This document shows positions 44,192-53,568 of a DNA stretch of 64,000 bases, one piece after another. The first letter of the stretch is position 1, and the number at the start of each line of letters is the position of its first letter. The stretch is from contig JAJTHN010000019.1 in NCBI GenBank assembly GCA_021297895.1, forward strand, positions 1 through 64,000, in the 5' to 3' direction. The notes under the pieces were generated by a model, which searched no databases, had not been told where the DNA came from, and saw nothing but the letters and a program-made list of their open reading frames with translations. The stretch is from Phycisphaeraceae bacterium (GTDB taxonomy: Bacteria; Planctomycetota; Phycisphaerae; Phycisphaerales; UBA1924). The translations under genes and the position numbers were made by a program.

Positions 44192-45721
44192 TCAGTACGC
44201 GCGGTCCACGCGTGCGCCGGGATAGAAGCGGGTGAGGATCGTGCGGAAGTCAGCGCCGCGTTCGGCCATTTCCTTGGCGGACCATTGGCACATGCCCACG
44301 CCGTGCCCGAAGCCGCGCCCGCGGATGGTCGCGACATCGCCGACGAACGTGATGTCCATATCGCCGGAGTTCACGCGATTCTCGCGGGTGACATTGGCCA
44401 CGCCGGGGACATCCTGATTGAGCGCCCTTCGGAGCTCCTCGGCGGCGATGGAGAAGTTCTCGCCGGTGGTGGCGGTCAGGAGGTAGCGCGTGGGCCTGCC
44501 GGTGTCGTTGGTGGCCGCGACGCGGGCCGAGCGGAGAGACGTGATCGTCTTGACCGCGTGGCCGTTCTGCTGTCCCCAGATGCGGAGCCGCTGCGAGACT
44601 TCCTGACGTGTGCGCTGGACGGTCCAGCGGAACCAGGGCGAGGACTGGCCGAGCTCTTCGCGGGAGCTGGCCTGGATGGGCCCGGCGAGGTTGTACTCAA
44701 AGCCGCGGACGGTGGGCCAAGTGTCGCGGGCGCTGGCGGCGCGGCCGCCGGAGGTGCTGTGGTAGTACGAGCGCAGGACCTGGCTCTGCCAGGTGAGGAC
44801 GACGCCGCGGGTTTCGGCGACGGCGCGAGTGGCGACGGGCCAGTCATTGGTGCCGTTGTACGCCTGATCGCGCACGCCGCGTTCGACATCGAAGGCCTGG
44901 CCGATGGAGCGTGCGCGGTTGATCTCGTGGATGGCGTAGCTGCGTGCGGCGACGGCCTGGGCCTGGAACGCGGCCAGGGGCCATGTGCGGAACATTTCGG
45001 CGGAGACGACGCCGCGGAGATAGTCCTCGATGCCTACATGCTCGATGACATCGAACGAACCCGCGGGAAGATCGCTGCGGATGGACAGTTCGATGACGCC
45101 GGGATAACGCGTGCCGTTGACGATCACATCGGGAGTCGGGGCGGCGGGCGGTGTGCCCGGGGCGGCGGTGGTGCTGCCGGCCTGTGCGGCGCGGAGCGAG
45201 CGTTCATCGGCGGCGATGCGGATCGAGCCGGCGCGTTCGAATCTGCCGACGAGACCCGAGGCGTCGCGGAGCTCCCAGCCGGCGCTGGTCAGGCGTGCGG
45301 TCACGGGCGGAGCCATGCGTGCGGGCGGACGCGAGGCCGTGGCGGTGGCCATGCGCTGGTTGGATGTGGTCTGCACCCAGAGCACCCCGGTGGCGCCGGC
45401 GCTGCTGGCCATGCGGATGTTGGTCTGGCCGGCCTCGATGCGCACGCGGATCTGCGGCTCGCCGGCGATGCCGGGGAGGATGACGCGGCCGATTTCCGGA
45501 GTGGTGGGCTTGGCGGGAGAGGTGGGAGACGATGAGGGTGAGGAGGTGGGGGTCGTGCCGCTCCGGGTGCCGGAGACGCCGAGGTCCTGACCCAGGCCCT
45601 GCATGGTGTTGCAGCCGTGGAGGACCAGGGCCAGAGCGCAGAGGACCAAAGCCATCGCCGAGGGGGCGAGCGCGCGGAACGACAGCCCGCGCGAGGGCGT
45701 GAGGAAAGAGCCACTGTTCAT
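44192..45721 (-). CDS. SpoIID/LytB-domain lipoprotein
   Basis: 509 aa. Lipoprotein signal with L-A-L-V-L-H-G-C, then a Ser/Thr/Pro linker and a non-conserved N-terminal region. The SpoIID domain (about 200-500) shows Y-P-G-V-I-E-L, G-I-E-D-Y-L-R-G-V-V-S-A-E-M, Q-A-V-A-A-R-S-Y-A, Y-H-S-T-S-G-G-R and the closing G-R-G-F-G-H-G-V-G-M-C-Q-W-S-A. SpoIID is a peptidoglycan lytic transglycosylase of denuded glycan strands; the catalytic Glu in S-A-E-M is present. The start could instead be a GTG at 45742, which has a G-rich upstream stretch. Planctomycetes with peptidoglycan remodelling would use it in the wall. Confidence 0.88.
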   Translation of the reverse strand: MNSGSFLTPSRGLSFRALAPSAMALVLCALALVLHGCNTMQGLGQDLGVSGTRSGTTPTSSPSSSPTSPAKPTTPEIGRVILPGIAGEPQIRVRIEAGQTNIRMASSAGATGVLWVQTTSNQRMATATASRPPARMAPPVTARLTSAGWELRDASGLVGRFERAGSIRIAADERSLRAAQAGSTTAAPGTPPAAPTPDVIVNGTRYPGVIELSIRSDLPAGSFDVIEHVGIEDYLRGVVSAEMFRTWPLAAFQAQAVAARSYAIHEINRARSIGQAFDVERGVRDQAYNGTNDWPVATRAVAETRGVVLTWQSQVLRSYYHSTSGGRAASARDTWPTVRGFEYNLAGPIQASSREELGQSSPWFRWTVQRTRQEVSQRLRIWGQQNGHAVKTITSLRSARVAATNDTGRPTRYLLTATTGENFSIAAEELRRALNQDVPGVANVTRENRVNSGDMDITFVGDVATIRGRGFGHGVGMCQWSAKEMAERGADFRTILTRFYPGARVDRAY

Positions 45722-45924
45722 GTTCTGGAATATCGGACGCACCCCCCCTGCGGACTGGAATGCAAAGTCTGGACGAGGGAGGCGGATTGAGCCAGCGAGG
45801 CCCGAAAGGCTGAGGCGAAAGACTGAGGCGTTGATCCCGTGGAGCGATTGGCTCGCGATTGGGACCGCGGAGAGACTGATCGTGGGATCTTCCCAACCAC
45901 ACGCCGAACGGATAGGCTGGAGGC

Positions 45925-47238
45925 ATGACGAAGCAGCGAGCCGAGGCGAACGACGGCGGCGGGGTGGGTGGTCACGCGTCGATGCGTCAGGAGGAGGGGG
46001 AGATCCTCCCGTGGCTGACGCTCACGATGATTCCGGGGCTGGGGCCGGTCATTATCGCGCGACTCGTCGCGGCGATGGGCTCGGCGTCGGCGGTGTTCTC
46101 CGCGCCCGATGAGCGCGTGTTGACGGTCGAGGGGATGGGGCCGACGCGGGCGCGGGCGCTGCGGCAGGAGCGAGCGTCGGCGGAGCGTGCCGCGCGAGAT
46201 GAGTTCGCGCGGGCGCGGGACCATGGGGTGAAGATCGTGAGCATCGCGTCGCGCGGGTATCCGCCGTTGCTGAGGCAGATCAGCGATGCGCCGCCGGTGC
46301 TGTACGTGCGCGGCTTGCTCGATGCGGGGGACGAGTCGCGCAACGGGCCGGATGCGTACCCGGTGGCGATCGTCGGGTCGCGGGCGTGTACCGCGTACGG
46401 GATGGAGCAGGCGGAACGCTTCGCGACGCACCTTGCCGGCGCGGGGCTGACGATCGTCTCAGGCGGGGCGCGGGGGATCGACACGGCGGCGCACCGCGCG
46501 GCGCTGCGGGCGCGAGGTCGCACGATCGCGGTGCTCGGGTGCGGGCTGGCCAAGAGCTATCCGGAGGAGAATCAGGAGTTGTTCGAGCGGCTCGGAGAGC
46601 ACGCGGATGATCCATCGCGATCGGCGGGGTGTGTTGTGAGCGAACTGCCGATGAACACGAACCCGTCGGCGGAGAACTTTCCGGCGCGGAACCGGATCAT
46701 TTCCGGGCTCTCGCTCGGGGTCATGGTGATCGAGGCGGCGATGCGGAGTGGGGCATTGATCACGGCGCGGATGGCGGCCGAGGAGCACGGGCGTGAGGTC
46801 TTTGCGCTGCCGGGGCGTGTGGATTCGCCGGCATCGGAGGGCACGCTGGCGCTCGTGCGTGCGGGCGGGGCGTCGCTGGTGACATCGCCGGCGGACATTC
46901 TGCAGGAACTCGAGTCGCCCGCGCGGCACACCCATGGCGGCACGCACGCGGCGCGGTTCGGTGGGTCGACACTTTTCGACTCTGTCGTGACCGGTGGGGG
47001 TGGTGCCGGGAATCGTGCCGCCGGTGCGGAGCACGCCGGCGGCGTGCCTCCCGCGGTTGCGACGTTGTCGCCCTCGCAACGGGCGCTGCTCGAGGCGCTC
47101 GGCGAGCCCAAGACCTTCGATCAACTCTCGGCGGAGCTCGCGCGCGATGCGGGCGGACTGCGGGCTGATGTGACGATGCTGGAACTGCGCCGTCTGGTCA
47201 AGCGGCAGGGTGCGGCACTGGTTCGGGCGACGGTCTGA
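45925..47238 (+). CDS. dprA: DNA processing protein DprA
   Basis: 437 aa. DprA loads RecA onto incoming single-stranded DNA in natural transformation. Seen: an N-terminal SAM/HhH-like region (L-T-M-I-P-G-L-G-P), the Rossmann core with I-V-G-S-R-A-C-T-A-Y-G, S-G-G-A-R-G-I-D-T-A-A-H, F-P-A-R-N-R-I-I-S-G-L-S-L-G-V and S-G-A-L-I-T-A, and a C-terminal winged-helix-like domain after a Gly/Ala linker. The GGAGG lies only one base before the ATG at 45925, so a slightly later Met (M-R-Q-E-E-G) is also possible. With radA, recJ and lexA in the same window, recombination genes are well represented. Confidence 0.95.
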   Translation: MTKQRAEANDGGGVGGHASMRQEEGEILPWLTLTMIPGLGPVIIARLVAAMGSASAVFSAPDERVLTVEGMGPTRARALRQERASAERAARDEFARARDHGVKIVSIASRGYPPLLRQISDAPPVLYVRGLLDAGDESRNGPDAYPVAIVGSRACTAYGMEQAERFATHLAGAGLTIVSGGARGIDTAAHRAALRARGRTIAVLGCGLAKSYPEENQELFERLGEHADDPSRSAGCVVSELPMNTNPSAENFPARNRIISGLSLGVMVIEAAMRSGALITARMAAEEHGREVFALPGRVDSPASEGTLALVRAGGASLVTSPADILQELESPARHTHGGTHAARFGGSTLFDSVVTGGGGAGNRAAGAEHAGGVPPAVATLSPSQRALLEALGEPKTFDQLSAELARDAGGLRADVTMLELRRLVKRQGAALVRATV

Positions 47239-48294
47239 GTGGCTCGGGGGCCGGTGGCGATGGGGCTCGGGTTGCTCGAGAGGTACCGAGTTGTCGCAGG
47301 GGCTTGGCCCAGTTTCGCCGATGCGGATGGCGTTGGTCTCCGGCGTGACGCGGGCTTGACGCGAGCGGATTGGGTGCTCGCGGCGATCGACTGCGACGAG
47401 GTGGATGGGGCAGCGGGGGACGCGCTGACAACAAATGCGGCGATGGGTTGCTGATCGCGCAAGGGTCGAGATGTCAGGGGTTTACGAAGCGCGAGTGGCG
47501 AGAACCGACCAACACCCGAAAAAATCGACAAAAATGGTTGCCGATTGGACGATGATCGGCTAGTCTTTACCGAACGACCTTGTCGGACAATCTCAGGCTC
47601 ACAGGCACCGTGCGGTATCGGGTGTTCTTCGAGCGATGGTCGCGGCGGGTCGGAGGAGAGTTGGTTGTTCGGCTTGGCGGACGCCGAGACGAGTGTGATG
47701 ACGGATCCCATCGGGTGGAACCCATCGGATGCCCAACGCAGCGAGGCTCACCGATGTTTCAGGCACTCAAGGCATGGCGGCATGGTGCGGATCGGCTCCC
47801 GAAGTCCGAGCCTTTGCTGAGGCTTGGGCCGGGTGGCGACTTTCAGCGCGATCTGATCGGCGAGGTTGGTGGTGAGATCTGCGACTCGGGCGAGGGGTTG
47901 GACATCGAGCAGGATGGTGTTGGCGGTGCAGGGGGCACTTTGGGGCTTCGTTTGGCAGCCGCGGCGGGTGCGGAGGGCGGGTTTTGGGTCGGTGAGTCCG
48001 CGGCTGGTTCGGATGGACGGGGCGATGCGGCGCTGAAGCGTGCGGGGTTGGTGCTCGCGGCGGAGGCGGAGTTGAGCGTCCAGCGATCGGTGGTAGCCGG
48101 GTGTCTGGACTCGTGCCGCAGGTTGTTCGGGGAGCTCGGGCCGAGTCGGCAGGAGCAGGGGGCTTTGCGAGGCGGGCTGGGTGGATTGGTGATGCGGATG
48201 GGGGGCCGGGTGGTTGATGTTGGCGGTGAATCGAGAAAGCACGCCGGGGCTTTGCCCGGAACGGCATTGACGGACCCCACTTCGGAGACAACGT
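47239..48294. other. 1-kb leader region of lexA
   Basis: No certain gene. A sigma-70-like promoter is seen at 47539-47567, then a doubtful reading frame beginning at 47754. A CCGGG/CCCGG hairpin lies at about 48247-48262, shortly before lexA. The first 300 bp after dprA show nothing recognisable. Confidence 0.5.
47539..47567 (+). promoter_or_regulatory. Candidate sigma-70-type promoter
   Basis: TTGCCG (47539-47544) and TAGTCT (47562-47567) with a 17-bp spacer, in a locally AT-rich stretch following A-tracts. It points toward the doubtful frame at 47754 and lexA. Confidence 0.4.
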
Positions 48295-48497
48295 ATGAAT
48301 CTGACGCCCAAGCAGTTGCGCATCCTCTCGCTCATCCGCGACTGGCGGATTCGTCACGGCTATTCGCCGACGATGCAGGAACTGGCCGACCAGATCGGCG
48401 TGAGCAAGGTCACCGTGTTCGAGCACGTCGAGGCGCTCATCAAGAAGGGCGCGCTCGTTCGGGAGGCGAACAAGGCTCGCTCTTTGTCGATCGCTGA
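47754..48497 (+). CDS. Doubtful reading frame overlapping lexA
   Basis: Up to 247 aa from an ATG with GAGG 7 bases upstream. The first ~180 codons, up to the lexA start, look mildly coding (Leu/Ala/Gly/Glu-rich, C-L-D-S-C-R-R-L-F-G-E-L-G-like helix). The frame then runs 200 bp into lexA, where it encodes Arg-rich nonsense. Either a small gene lost its stop by a frameshift, or the frame is a chance product of GC-rich DNA. No family recognised. Confidence 0.25.
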   Translation: MFQALKAWRHGADRLPKSEPLLRLGPGGDFQRDLIGEVGGEICDSGEGLDIEQDGVGGAGGTLGLRLAAAAGAEGGFWVGESAAGSDGRGDAALKRAGLVLAAEAELSVQRSVVAGCLDSCRRLFGELGPSRQEQGALRGGLGGLVMRMGGRVVDVGGESRKHAGALPGTALTDPTSETTYESDAQAVAHPLAHPRLADSSRLFADDAGTGRPDRREQGHRVRARRGAHQEGRARSGGEQGSLFVDR

Positions 48498-48912
48498 CGG
48501 GATTTCGGTTCCCGACGAGAGCAGGCCGCTGCGTTTCCCGCTGGTGGGCAAGATCGCAGCGGGGTATCCGATCGAAAAGGTCGCCGACACCGACGAGTTG
48601 GATCTGCTCGGCGTGCTCGGCCCGCGGGCCGGCAAGGCCGCGTCGACGTTCGCGCTCAAGGTCGAGGGCGACAGCATGAAGGAAGAGGGGATCCTGGACG
48701 GCGACTTCGTGCTCATCGAGCGCACGGACGTTGCCGGCAATGGCGACCGCGTCGTGGCGCTGCTTCCGGATGGCCAGACGACCCTGAAGACCTTCTATCG
48801 TGAGGCCGACCACGTTCGGCTGCAGCCGGCCAATCCCGCCTTCAGTCCGATCATCGTGCGCGACTGCAAGGTGCAGGGGATCGTGCGTGCGGTGGTTCGG
48901 AAGTACAACTGA
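48295..48912 (+). CDS. lexA: LexA SOS repressor
   Basis: 205 aa. N-terminal winged helix (1-65: T-P-K-Q-L-R-I-L, Y-S-P-T-M-Q-E-L-A-D-Q-I-G-V-S-K-V-T-V-F-E-H-V). The self-cleavage bond Ala89-Gly90 lies in K-I-A-A-G-Y-P-I. The S24 peptidase dyad is Ser127 (V-E-G-D-S-M) and Lys165 (T-T-L-K). The recognition helix reads S-K-V-T-V-F-E-H-V rather than the S-x-N-A-A-E/x-x-H-L of E. coli, so the operator is probably different; I found no convincing SOS box upstream. GGAG lies 7 bases before the ATG. Confidence 0.96.
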   Translation: MNLTPKQLRILSLIRDWRIRHGYSPTMQELADQIGVSKVTVFEHVEALIKKGALVREANKARSLSIADGISVPDESRPLRFPLVGKIAAGYPIEKVADTDELDLLGVLGPRAGKAASTFALKVEGDSMKEEGILDGDFVLIERTDVAGNGDRVVALLPDGQTTLKTFYREADHVRLQPANPAFSPIIVRDCKVQGIVRAVVRKYN

Positions 48913-48917
48913 GAGCG

Positions 48918-48947
48918 GACGGCGGGTGGCCGCCGTCGGTTGATCTT
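48918..48947 (+). terminator. lexA terminator
   Basis: GACGGCGG-GTGG-CCGCCGTC hairpin six bases after the lexA stop, followed by GGTTGATCTT. Confidence 0.6.
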
Positions 48948-49141
48948 CGAAAGCGATCGAGGGATGCCGCGATGCCGCGGCGATGCGGTGCTGTGGTCGC
49001 GCGCGGTGACCCTTGGCGGACGCTGTTCGCGGTTGGTTTGCGGCAGCGGTTAGCGCACGCGGTGCGTCCGCGAGGCTGTTCGCTTGGCTCGTCGCTTGGC
49101 AGGTGATGCGATCGGGTGCTCGGCGCGTGGTTCGCCGCGGG

Positions 49142-49804
49142 TTATGCCGATGGCTGGTCGCCGCGCTCCGGTGACGGAGCCGCGGCCTCGGGGGCAACAG
49201 CGACCTGGGCCGGGCGGACGAGGCGATCGCCGAGCATGTAGCCGATGCGCAGGGTCATGACAACCTTGCCCGCGGGGACGTTCTCGGCGGGCATGTGCAT
49301 GACCGCTTCGTGGCGGGTCGGGTCGAATTCACTGCCCTGCCCGGGGCGAATCGGCTGCACGCCGCTGTTGCCAAGGACGCGGACGAGTTCATCTTTGATC
49401 ATCGTCACGCCGTCGATGACTTGCTTGGCGCTCGATCGCGAGGCGTCCTGAGTCAGGGCCAGATCGAAGTGATCCAGGACGGGGATGATGTTCGTCAGCA
49501 CGCTGCGAACGCCCTGCTCCCGGGCGGTGTGCTCGTTCTGGATCGCGCGGCGCTGATAGTTCTGGAAGTCGGCGAGGGCGCGCTTGTGCGCGTCGATCGC
49601 CGCGTCGCGTTCGCTGGTCAGTCGGCGGATGGTGTCCTGGAGTTCATCCAGCAGCGAGGCCGTGGCATCAGGGTCGGCGTGCGCATCGCCCTGGGAGGCG
49701 GCGTTGCTCGACGCGTCGTTCGTGCCTGTGGACTCGCGCGGGGTGTCGCTCGGCGTGTTCGCGGCGTCGTCGCGGTCTTTGGGTGTTCGGCGGAACGGGT
49801 TCAC
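49142..49804 (-). CDS. grpE: Nucleotide exchange factor GrpE
   Basis: 220 aa. Releases ADP from DnaK. A disordered Asp/Ser/Thr-rich N-terminus (1-50) precedes the long dimerising helix ([22 protein letters not shown]) and the beta domain with [29 protein letters not shown] and [15 protein letters not shown]. The GTG start overlaps the dnaJ stop as GTGA, so translation is coupled to dnaJ. No dnaK in the window. Confidence 0.95.
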   Translation of the reverse strand: MNPFRRTPKDRDDAANTPSDTPRESTGTNDASSNAASQGDAHADPDATASLLDELQDTIRRLTSERDAAIDAHKRALADFQNYQRRAIQNEHTAREQGVRSVLTNIIPVLDHFDLALTQDASRSSAKQVIDGVTMIKDELVRVLGNSGVQPIRPGQGSEFDPTRHEAVMHMPAENVPAGKVVMTLRIGYMLGDRLVRPAQVAVAPEAAAPSPERGDQPSA

Positions 49805-50949
49805 TTCTTACCTCCGAAGAACTTCTTCCAGAACCCGGGATTGTCAGCGGGAACGGTTTGACCCTCTACGGCGGCCAGTTCGCGCAGGAGTTTCTCCTGT
49901 GCGGCGCTGAGTTTTCTGGGGACAACGATGGAGCACACGGCGACGAGGTCGCCGCGTTTGCGATTGCGCAGGTCGGGCAGTCCTTGCGCGATGATTCGGT
50001 ACTGCTGGCCGTGCTGGGTGCCGCGCTCGATGGTCAGGGTGGTGCGGCCGCCGTCGATTGTGGGCAGTTCGATCTCGCCGCCGAGCGCGGCCTTGGAGAA
50101 ACTGATGGGCACTTCGACAGCAAGGGTGTTGCCTTCGCGATGGAAGACCTCGTGGGGCTTGACGCGAACGACGACGTGCAGATCGCCGCGGACCCCGGCA
50201 CCGGTGGGAGACTCGTCGGCGCCGGGGGGCTCACCTTCACCCTGAACGCGGATGGCCTGGCCATCGGAGATGCCGGGGGGGATTCGGACGGAGAGTGAGC
50301 GGGCCTTGGGGGTTCGACCCTTGCCGCGGCAGGTGGAGCAGAAGTCCTTGATGACCTGCCCGCGTCCGCCGCAGGCGGGGCAGGCGGTGACCATTCGGAA
50401 CATACCGCCGAAACCGGCCTGCTGAACCTTGCCGTGACCGTTGCAGGTCTGGCAGGTGACGGGCTTGGAGCCGGGCTTGGCGCCGGAGCCTGCGCAGGGC
50501 TCGCAGACATCGAGGCGTTTGAATTCGATATCGCGTGCAACGCCGTGGAAGACGTCTTCGAGGGAGATGACGACCTCGGTCTCCAGATCGAGACCGACGG
50601 CGACACCGCCGGGTCCGCGTCGGCCGCGCCCGCCGCCGCCACCACCGAAGATGTCGTTGAACATCGAGAAGATGTCCTCGACGTTCATGCGGGTGAAGTC
50701 GTGCGTCGCGGGCCCCGCGGCGGACTGCTTGAGCCCTTCGCGGCCATACTGGTCGTAGATTCGCCGCTTCTGTTCGTCGGAGAGAACCTCGTAGGCCTCG
50801 GCGGCCTCCTTGAAGTTCTTCTCTGCCTCGGCGTCGCCGGGGTTGCGGTCCGGGTGGTACTTCATCGCGGCGCGGCGATAGGCGCGCTTGATCTCATCCG
50901 CATCGGCGGACTTTTCAATCCCGAGAAGTTCGTAGTAGTCGCGGGGCAT
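49801..50949 (-). CDS. dnaJ: Chaperone DnaJ
   Basis: 382 aa. Stimulates DnaK ATPase and binds unfolded proteins. Seen: the J domain with H-P-D-R-N (about residue 33), a Gly-rich linker ([10 protein letters not shown]), four zinc-binding C-x-x-C-x-G-x-G repeats ([32 protein letters not shown]) and the C-terminal substrate-binding region with [15 protein letters not shown] is the family start, so the ATG at 50949 is used rather than one three codons upstream. Confidence 0.96.
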   Translation of the reverse strand: MPRDYYELLGIEKSADADEIKRAYRRAAMKYHPDRNPGDAEAEKNFKEAAEAYEVLSDEQKRRIYDQYGREGLKQSAAGPATHDFTRMNVEDIFSMFNDIFGGGGGGRGRRGPGGVAVGLDLETEVVISLEDVFHGVARDIEFKRLDVCEPCAGSGAKPGSKPVTCQTCNGHGKVQQAGFGGMFRMVTACPACGGRGQVIKDFCSTCRGKGRTPKARSLSVRIPPGISDGQAIRVQGEGEPPGADESPTGAGVRGDLHVVVRVKPHEVFHREGNTLAVEVPISFSKAALGGEIELPTIDGGRTTLTIERGTQHGQQYRIIAQGLPDLRNRKRGDLVAVCSIVVPRKLSAAQEKLLRELAAVEGQTVPADNPGFWKKFFGGKK

Positions 50950-51451
50950 GGTCACCACGGAGGGACGGGGACTCGAAGATCATCTGCGGATGCGGTCGTT
51001 GGGAACAAAGTTGTGGACGTTCGGACTGAAGCCTGTGCGGGCCCCGGAGAGACTCATCTGTGCGAGCGGTTGAGCATCGTGGATCGGGGCGAGAGATTCG
51101 AAGAAGGTGAGGCCGACAATTGCTCATGAGATCGGGATCAGGTTCCCTCGGTGCGCCAGCGGAACATCGAGCTCTTTGCCACCACCTTGGAGCTCAAGCT
51201 CGGTGGTGCCCTCGGAGTTCACCCGCATCGACCACCGCCTCGAGTCGGTTCACCTTCGCGGACTCGAACCGATCTGATCCTCGGGCTCTCGGAGCATCGA
51301 TGCCCGCAGAAATGATCTGGGCGGTCAAATCAACTTGACCGCCCAGATTCATGTTCAGTTGGCGGGTCCGCCGAGTGCTCCGGCTGGCGCGAGCGTGGTG
51401 GGCTTTCCGCCGCGACTCGCCGCCCGACCGGAGCATCCGGATGCATTCGCA
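50950..51451. other. Gap between GroEL2 and DnaJ genes
   Basis: No gene recognised. It contains the long hairpin at 51315-51348. No CIRCE element (TTAGCACTC inverted repeat) was found here. Confidence 0.5.
51315..51348. terminator. Long perfect hairpin after GroEL2
   Basis: Perfect 14-bp arms ATCTGGGCGGTCAA and TTGACCGCCCAGAT with loop ATCAAC, about 105 bp past the groEL2 stop. No T-tract follows on the minus strand, so it may be a Rho-blocking, mRNA-stabilising or attenuating structure rather than a classical terminator. It separates groEL2 from dnaJ-grpE. Confidence 0.5.
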
Positions 51452-53065
51452 TTAGGCGGATGCGCCGATGGCCGGGGTCGCGTCGTCCTTCAGATCGGTG
51501 ATCATGACGTCGGTCGTCAGCATGAGGCCGGCGACGCTGGCGGCATTGATCAGTGCGGTCTTGGGGACGGTGGCAGCATCGATGATGCCCATCTTGACCA
51601 GGTCGCCGTACTCGTGCGTCATGGCGTTGAAGCCGAACGAGCCGGTGCCGTCCTTGACCTTGCTGACGACGATGTCGCCGTCGGTGCCGGCGTTGATCGC
51701 GATCTGGCGGGCGCAGGACTCGACGGCCGCGTGGACGATCTGGAAGCCGAGCTTCTCGTCGCCCTTGGCCTTGGCCATGGCCTTCTCGATGGCGTCCTGC
51801 GTGCGGAGCAGTGCGACGCCGCCGCCGGGGACGTAGCCGTCCTTGGCCGCGTGACGCGTGCTGTGAAGGGCGTCGTCGACGGCGTCCTTCTTCTCCTTCA
51901 TCGCGGTTTCGCTGCCGGCGCCGACGTTGATGACGGCGACGCCGCCGGTGAGCTTGGCCAGTCGCTCCTTGAGCTTCTCACGGTCGTAGTCGCTGGTGGA
52001 CTTGTCGTGCTGGGCCTGGATCTGCGCGGCGCGGGCCTGGATGTCGGCCTTCTTGCCGGCGCCCTCGACGATGATGGTCTCGTCCTTGTTCACGACGATC
52101 TTCTTGGCGCGGCCGAGTTCGGAGATCTCGATGCTCTCGAGGCTGCGGCCGAGATCCTCGCTGAAGAACGTGCCGGCGGTGAGCACGGCGATGTCGCCCA
52201 TGATGGCCTTGCGGCGATCGCCGAAGCCCGGGGCCTTGACGGCGCAGATCTTCAGCACGCCGCGGAGACGATTGACAACCAGCGCGGCCAGCGCCTCGCT
52301 CTCGACATCCTCCGCGACCACCAGCAGCGGCTTGCCGCTGGTGGCGATCTTGTTCAGGAACGGGAGGAAGTCGGCCATGTTGGCGATCTTCTTCTCAAAA
52401 AGCAGGACATAAGCGTCCTCGAGCACGCACTCGGCGGTCTTGGGATCGGTCATGAAGTACGGGCTGATGTAGCCCTTATCGAAGGCCATGCCCTCGACGT
52501 ACTCGAGGCTGGTCTCGGCGGCCTTGCCCTCCTCGACCTCGACGACGCCATCCGGACCGACCTTGGCGATGGCCTCGGCGATGATCGCGGCGATCTGCGC
52601 ATCGTGCGACGCGGAAACGGTCGCGACCTTCAGGTAGTCGTCCTTGCCCTTGCACTTGACGGCCATCTTGGTGATCGCCTCGCTCGCGGCTTCGGCGGCG
52701 GCATTGATGCCACGCTGAAGTGCAACGGGGTTGGCGCCCGCGGCGACGTGGCGGAGCCCCTCAACGAAGATCGCCTCGGCTAGCACGGTGGCGGCGGTGG
52801 TGCCGTCGCCGGCCTGATCGTTGGTCTTCTTGGCGACCTCGGTGACCATCTTGGCGCCCATGGACTCGAACGGCTCGGGGAAGGTGACTTCCTTGGAGAC
52901 CGAAACGCCGTCGTTAGAGATCGTCGGCCCGCCGAAGGACTTCTGGAGGATGACGTGGCGGGCGGTGGGGCCCATCGTGACCTTCACGACGCGGGCCAGG
53001 CGCTGAACGCCCTTCTTCATCTCGGCGAGGGCCGAGTCGCTGAACATGATCTGCTTGGTGGCCAT
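51452..53065 (-). CDS. groL: Chaperonin GroEL, second copy
   Basis: 537 aa. 60-kDa chaperonin. Seen: V-T-M-G-P-T-A-R-H-V-I-L, S-N-D-G-V-S-V, A-G-D-G-T-T-A-A-T-V-L-A (ATP site), A-P-G-F-G-D-R-R-K-A, V-D-D-A-L-H-S-T-R and G-G-G-V-A-L. Unlike GroEL1 it lacks a Gly-Gly-Met tail and ends in A-T-P-A-I-G-A-S-A; the usual L-D-K-S-F-G reads L-Q-K-S-F-G. It follows groES on the same strand with a 130-bp gap, so this is the groES partner by position. Divergence from GroEL1 suggests a specialised client set. Confidence 0.95.
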   Translation of the reverse strand: MATKQIMFSDSALAEMKKGVQRLARVVKVTMGPTARHVILQKSFGGPTISNDGVSVSKEVTFPEPFESMGAKMVTEVAKKTNDQAGDGTTAATVLAEAIFVEGLRHVAAGANPVALQRGINAAAEAASEAITKMAVKCKGKDDYLKVATVSASHDAQIAAIIAEAIAKVGPDGVVEVEEGKAAETSLEYVEGMAFDKGYISPYFMTDPKTAECVLEDAYVLLFEKKIANMADFLPFLNKIATSGKPLLVVAEDVESEALAALVVNRLRGVLKICAVKAPGFGDRRKAIMGDIAVLTAGTFFSEDLGRSLESIEISELGRAKKIVVNKDETIIVEGAGKKADIQARAAQIQAQHDKSTSDYDREKLKERLAKLTGGVAVINVGAGSETAMKEKKDAVDDALHSTRHAAKDGYVPGGGVALLRTQDAIEKAMAKAKGDEKLGFQIVHAAVESCARQIAINAGTDGDIVVSKVKDGTGSFGFNAMTHEYGDLVKMGIIDAATVPKTALINAASVAGLMLTTDVMITDLKDDATPAIGASA

Positions 53066-53195
53066 GGGTTGATCCTTCAGGGATTCACAAAGGCGGAAAG
53101 AGAGTCGACCAGGACGATGGTGAACACGGGACGCGTTGAGGTCGCGGCACCCGGGTGGAACTGGGGTGGGGCCGAGGCGGGGCGTGCCCTGGGGC

Positions 53196-53486
53196 TCAGC
53201 CCTCGATCACGCCGAGCAGCTCGGTTTCCTTGATGATCAGGTGGCTCTCGCCCTTGATCTCGACCTCGGAACCGGCGTACTTGCCGTAGACCACGGTGGA
53301 GCCGACCTTGACGCTCATCTGGGCGCGCTGGCCGTTCTCGAGCAGGCGGCCCGGGCCGGCGGCGATGACCTTGCCGCGGATGGGCTTCTCCTTGGCGGAC
53401 TCGGGGAGGTACAGACCCGAGGCGGTCTTGCTGTCGGCTTCGATGGGCTTGACGACGACGCGATCTTCGAGGGGCTTGATGTTCAT
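53196..53486 (-). CDS. groS: Co-chaperonin GroES
   Basis: 96 aa, the standard GroES length. Seen: I-K-P-L-E-D-R-V-V-V-K-P, the mobile loop T-A-S-G-L-Y-L-P-E-S-A-K-E-K-P, G-K-V-I-A-A-G-P-G, and G-S-T-V-V-Y-G-K-Y-A-G-S-E. The start M-N-I-K-P fixes the ATG at 53486; the frame runs further upstream without homology. Caps GroEL rings. Confidence 0.96.
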   Translation of the reverse strand: MNIKPLEDRVVVKPIEADSKTASGLYLPESAKEKPIRGKVIAAGPGRLLENGQRAQMSVKVGSTVVYGKYAGSEVEIKGESHLIIKETELLGVIEG

Positions 53487-53568
53487 GGGTTGCTCCGAAT
53501 CGATGATGAACAGGGTTTGTGAGTGAGCGGACGATGAGGCCGGGTCCGCACCCGGCCGAGTTGCGGTG

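Noticed and set aside
48200-48294. SOS box upstream of lexA
   Set aside because: No CTGT-N8-ACAG, GAAC-N4-GTTC or GTTC-N7-GTTC with acceptable fit; only a CCGGG/CCCGG hairpin.
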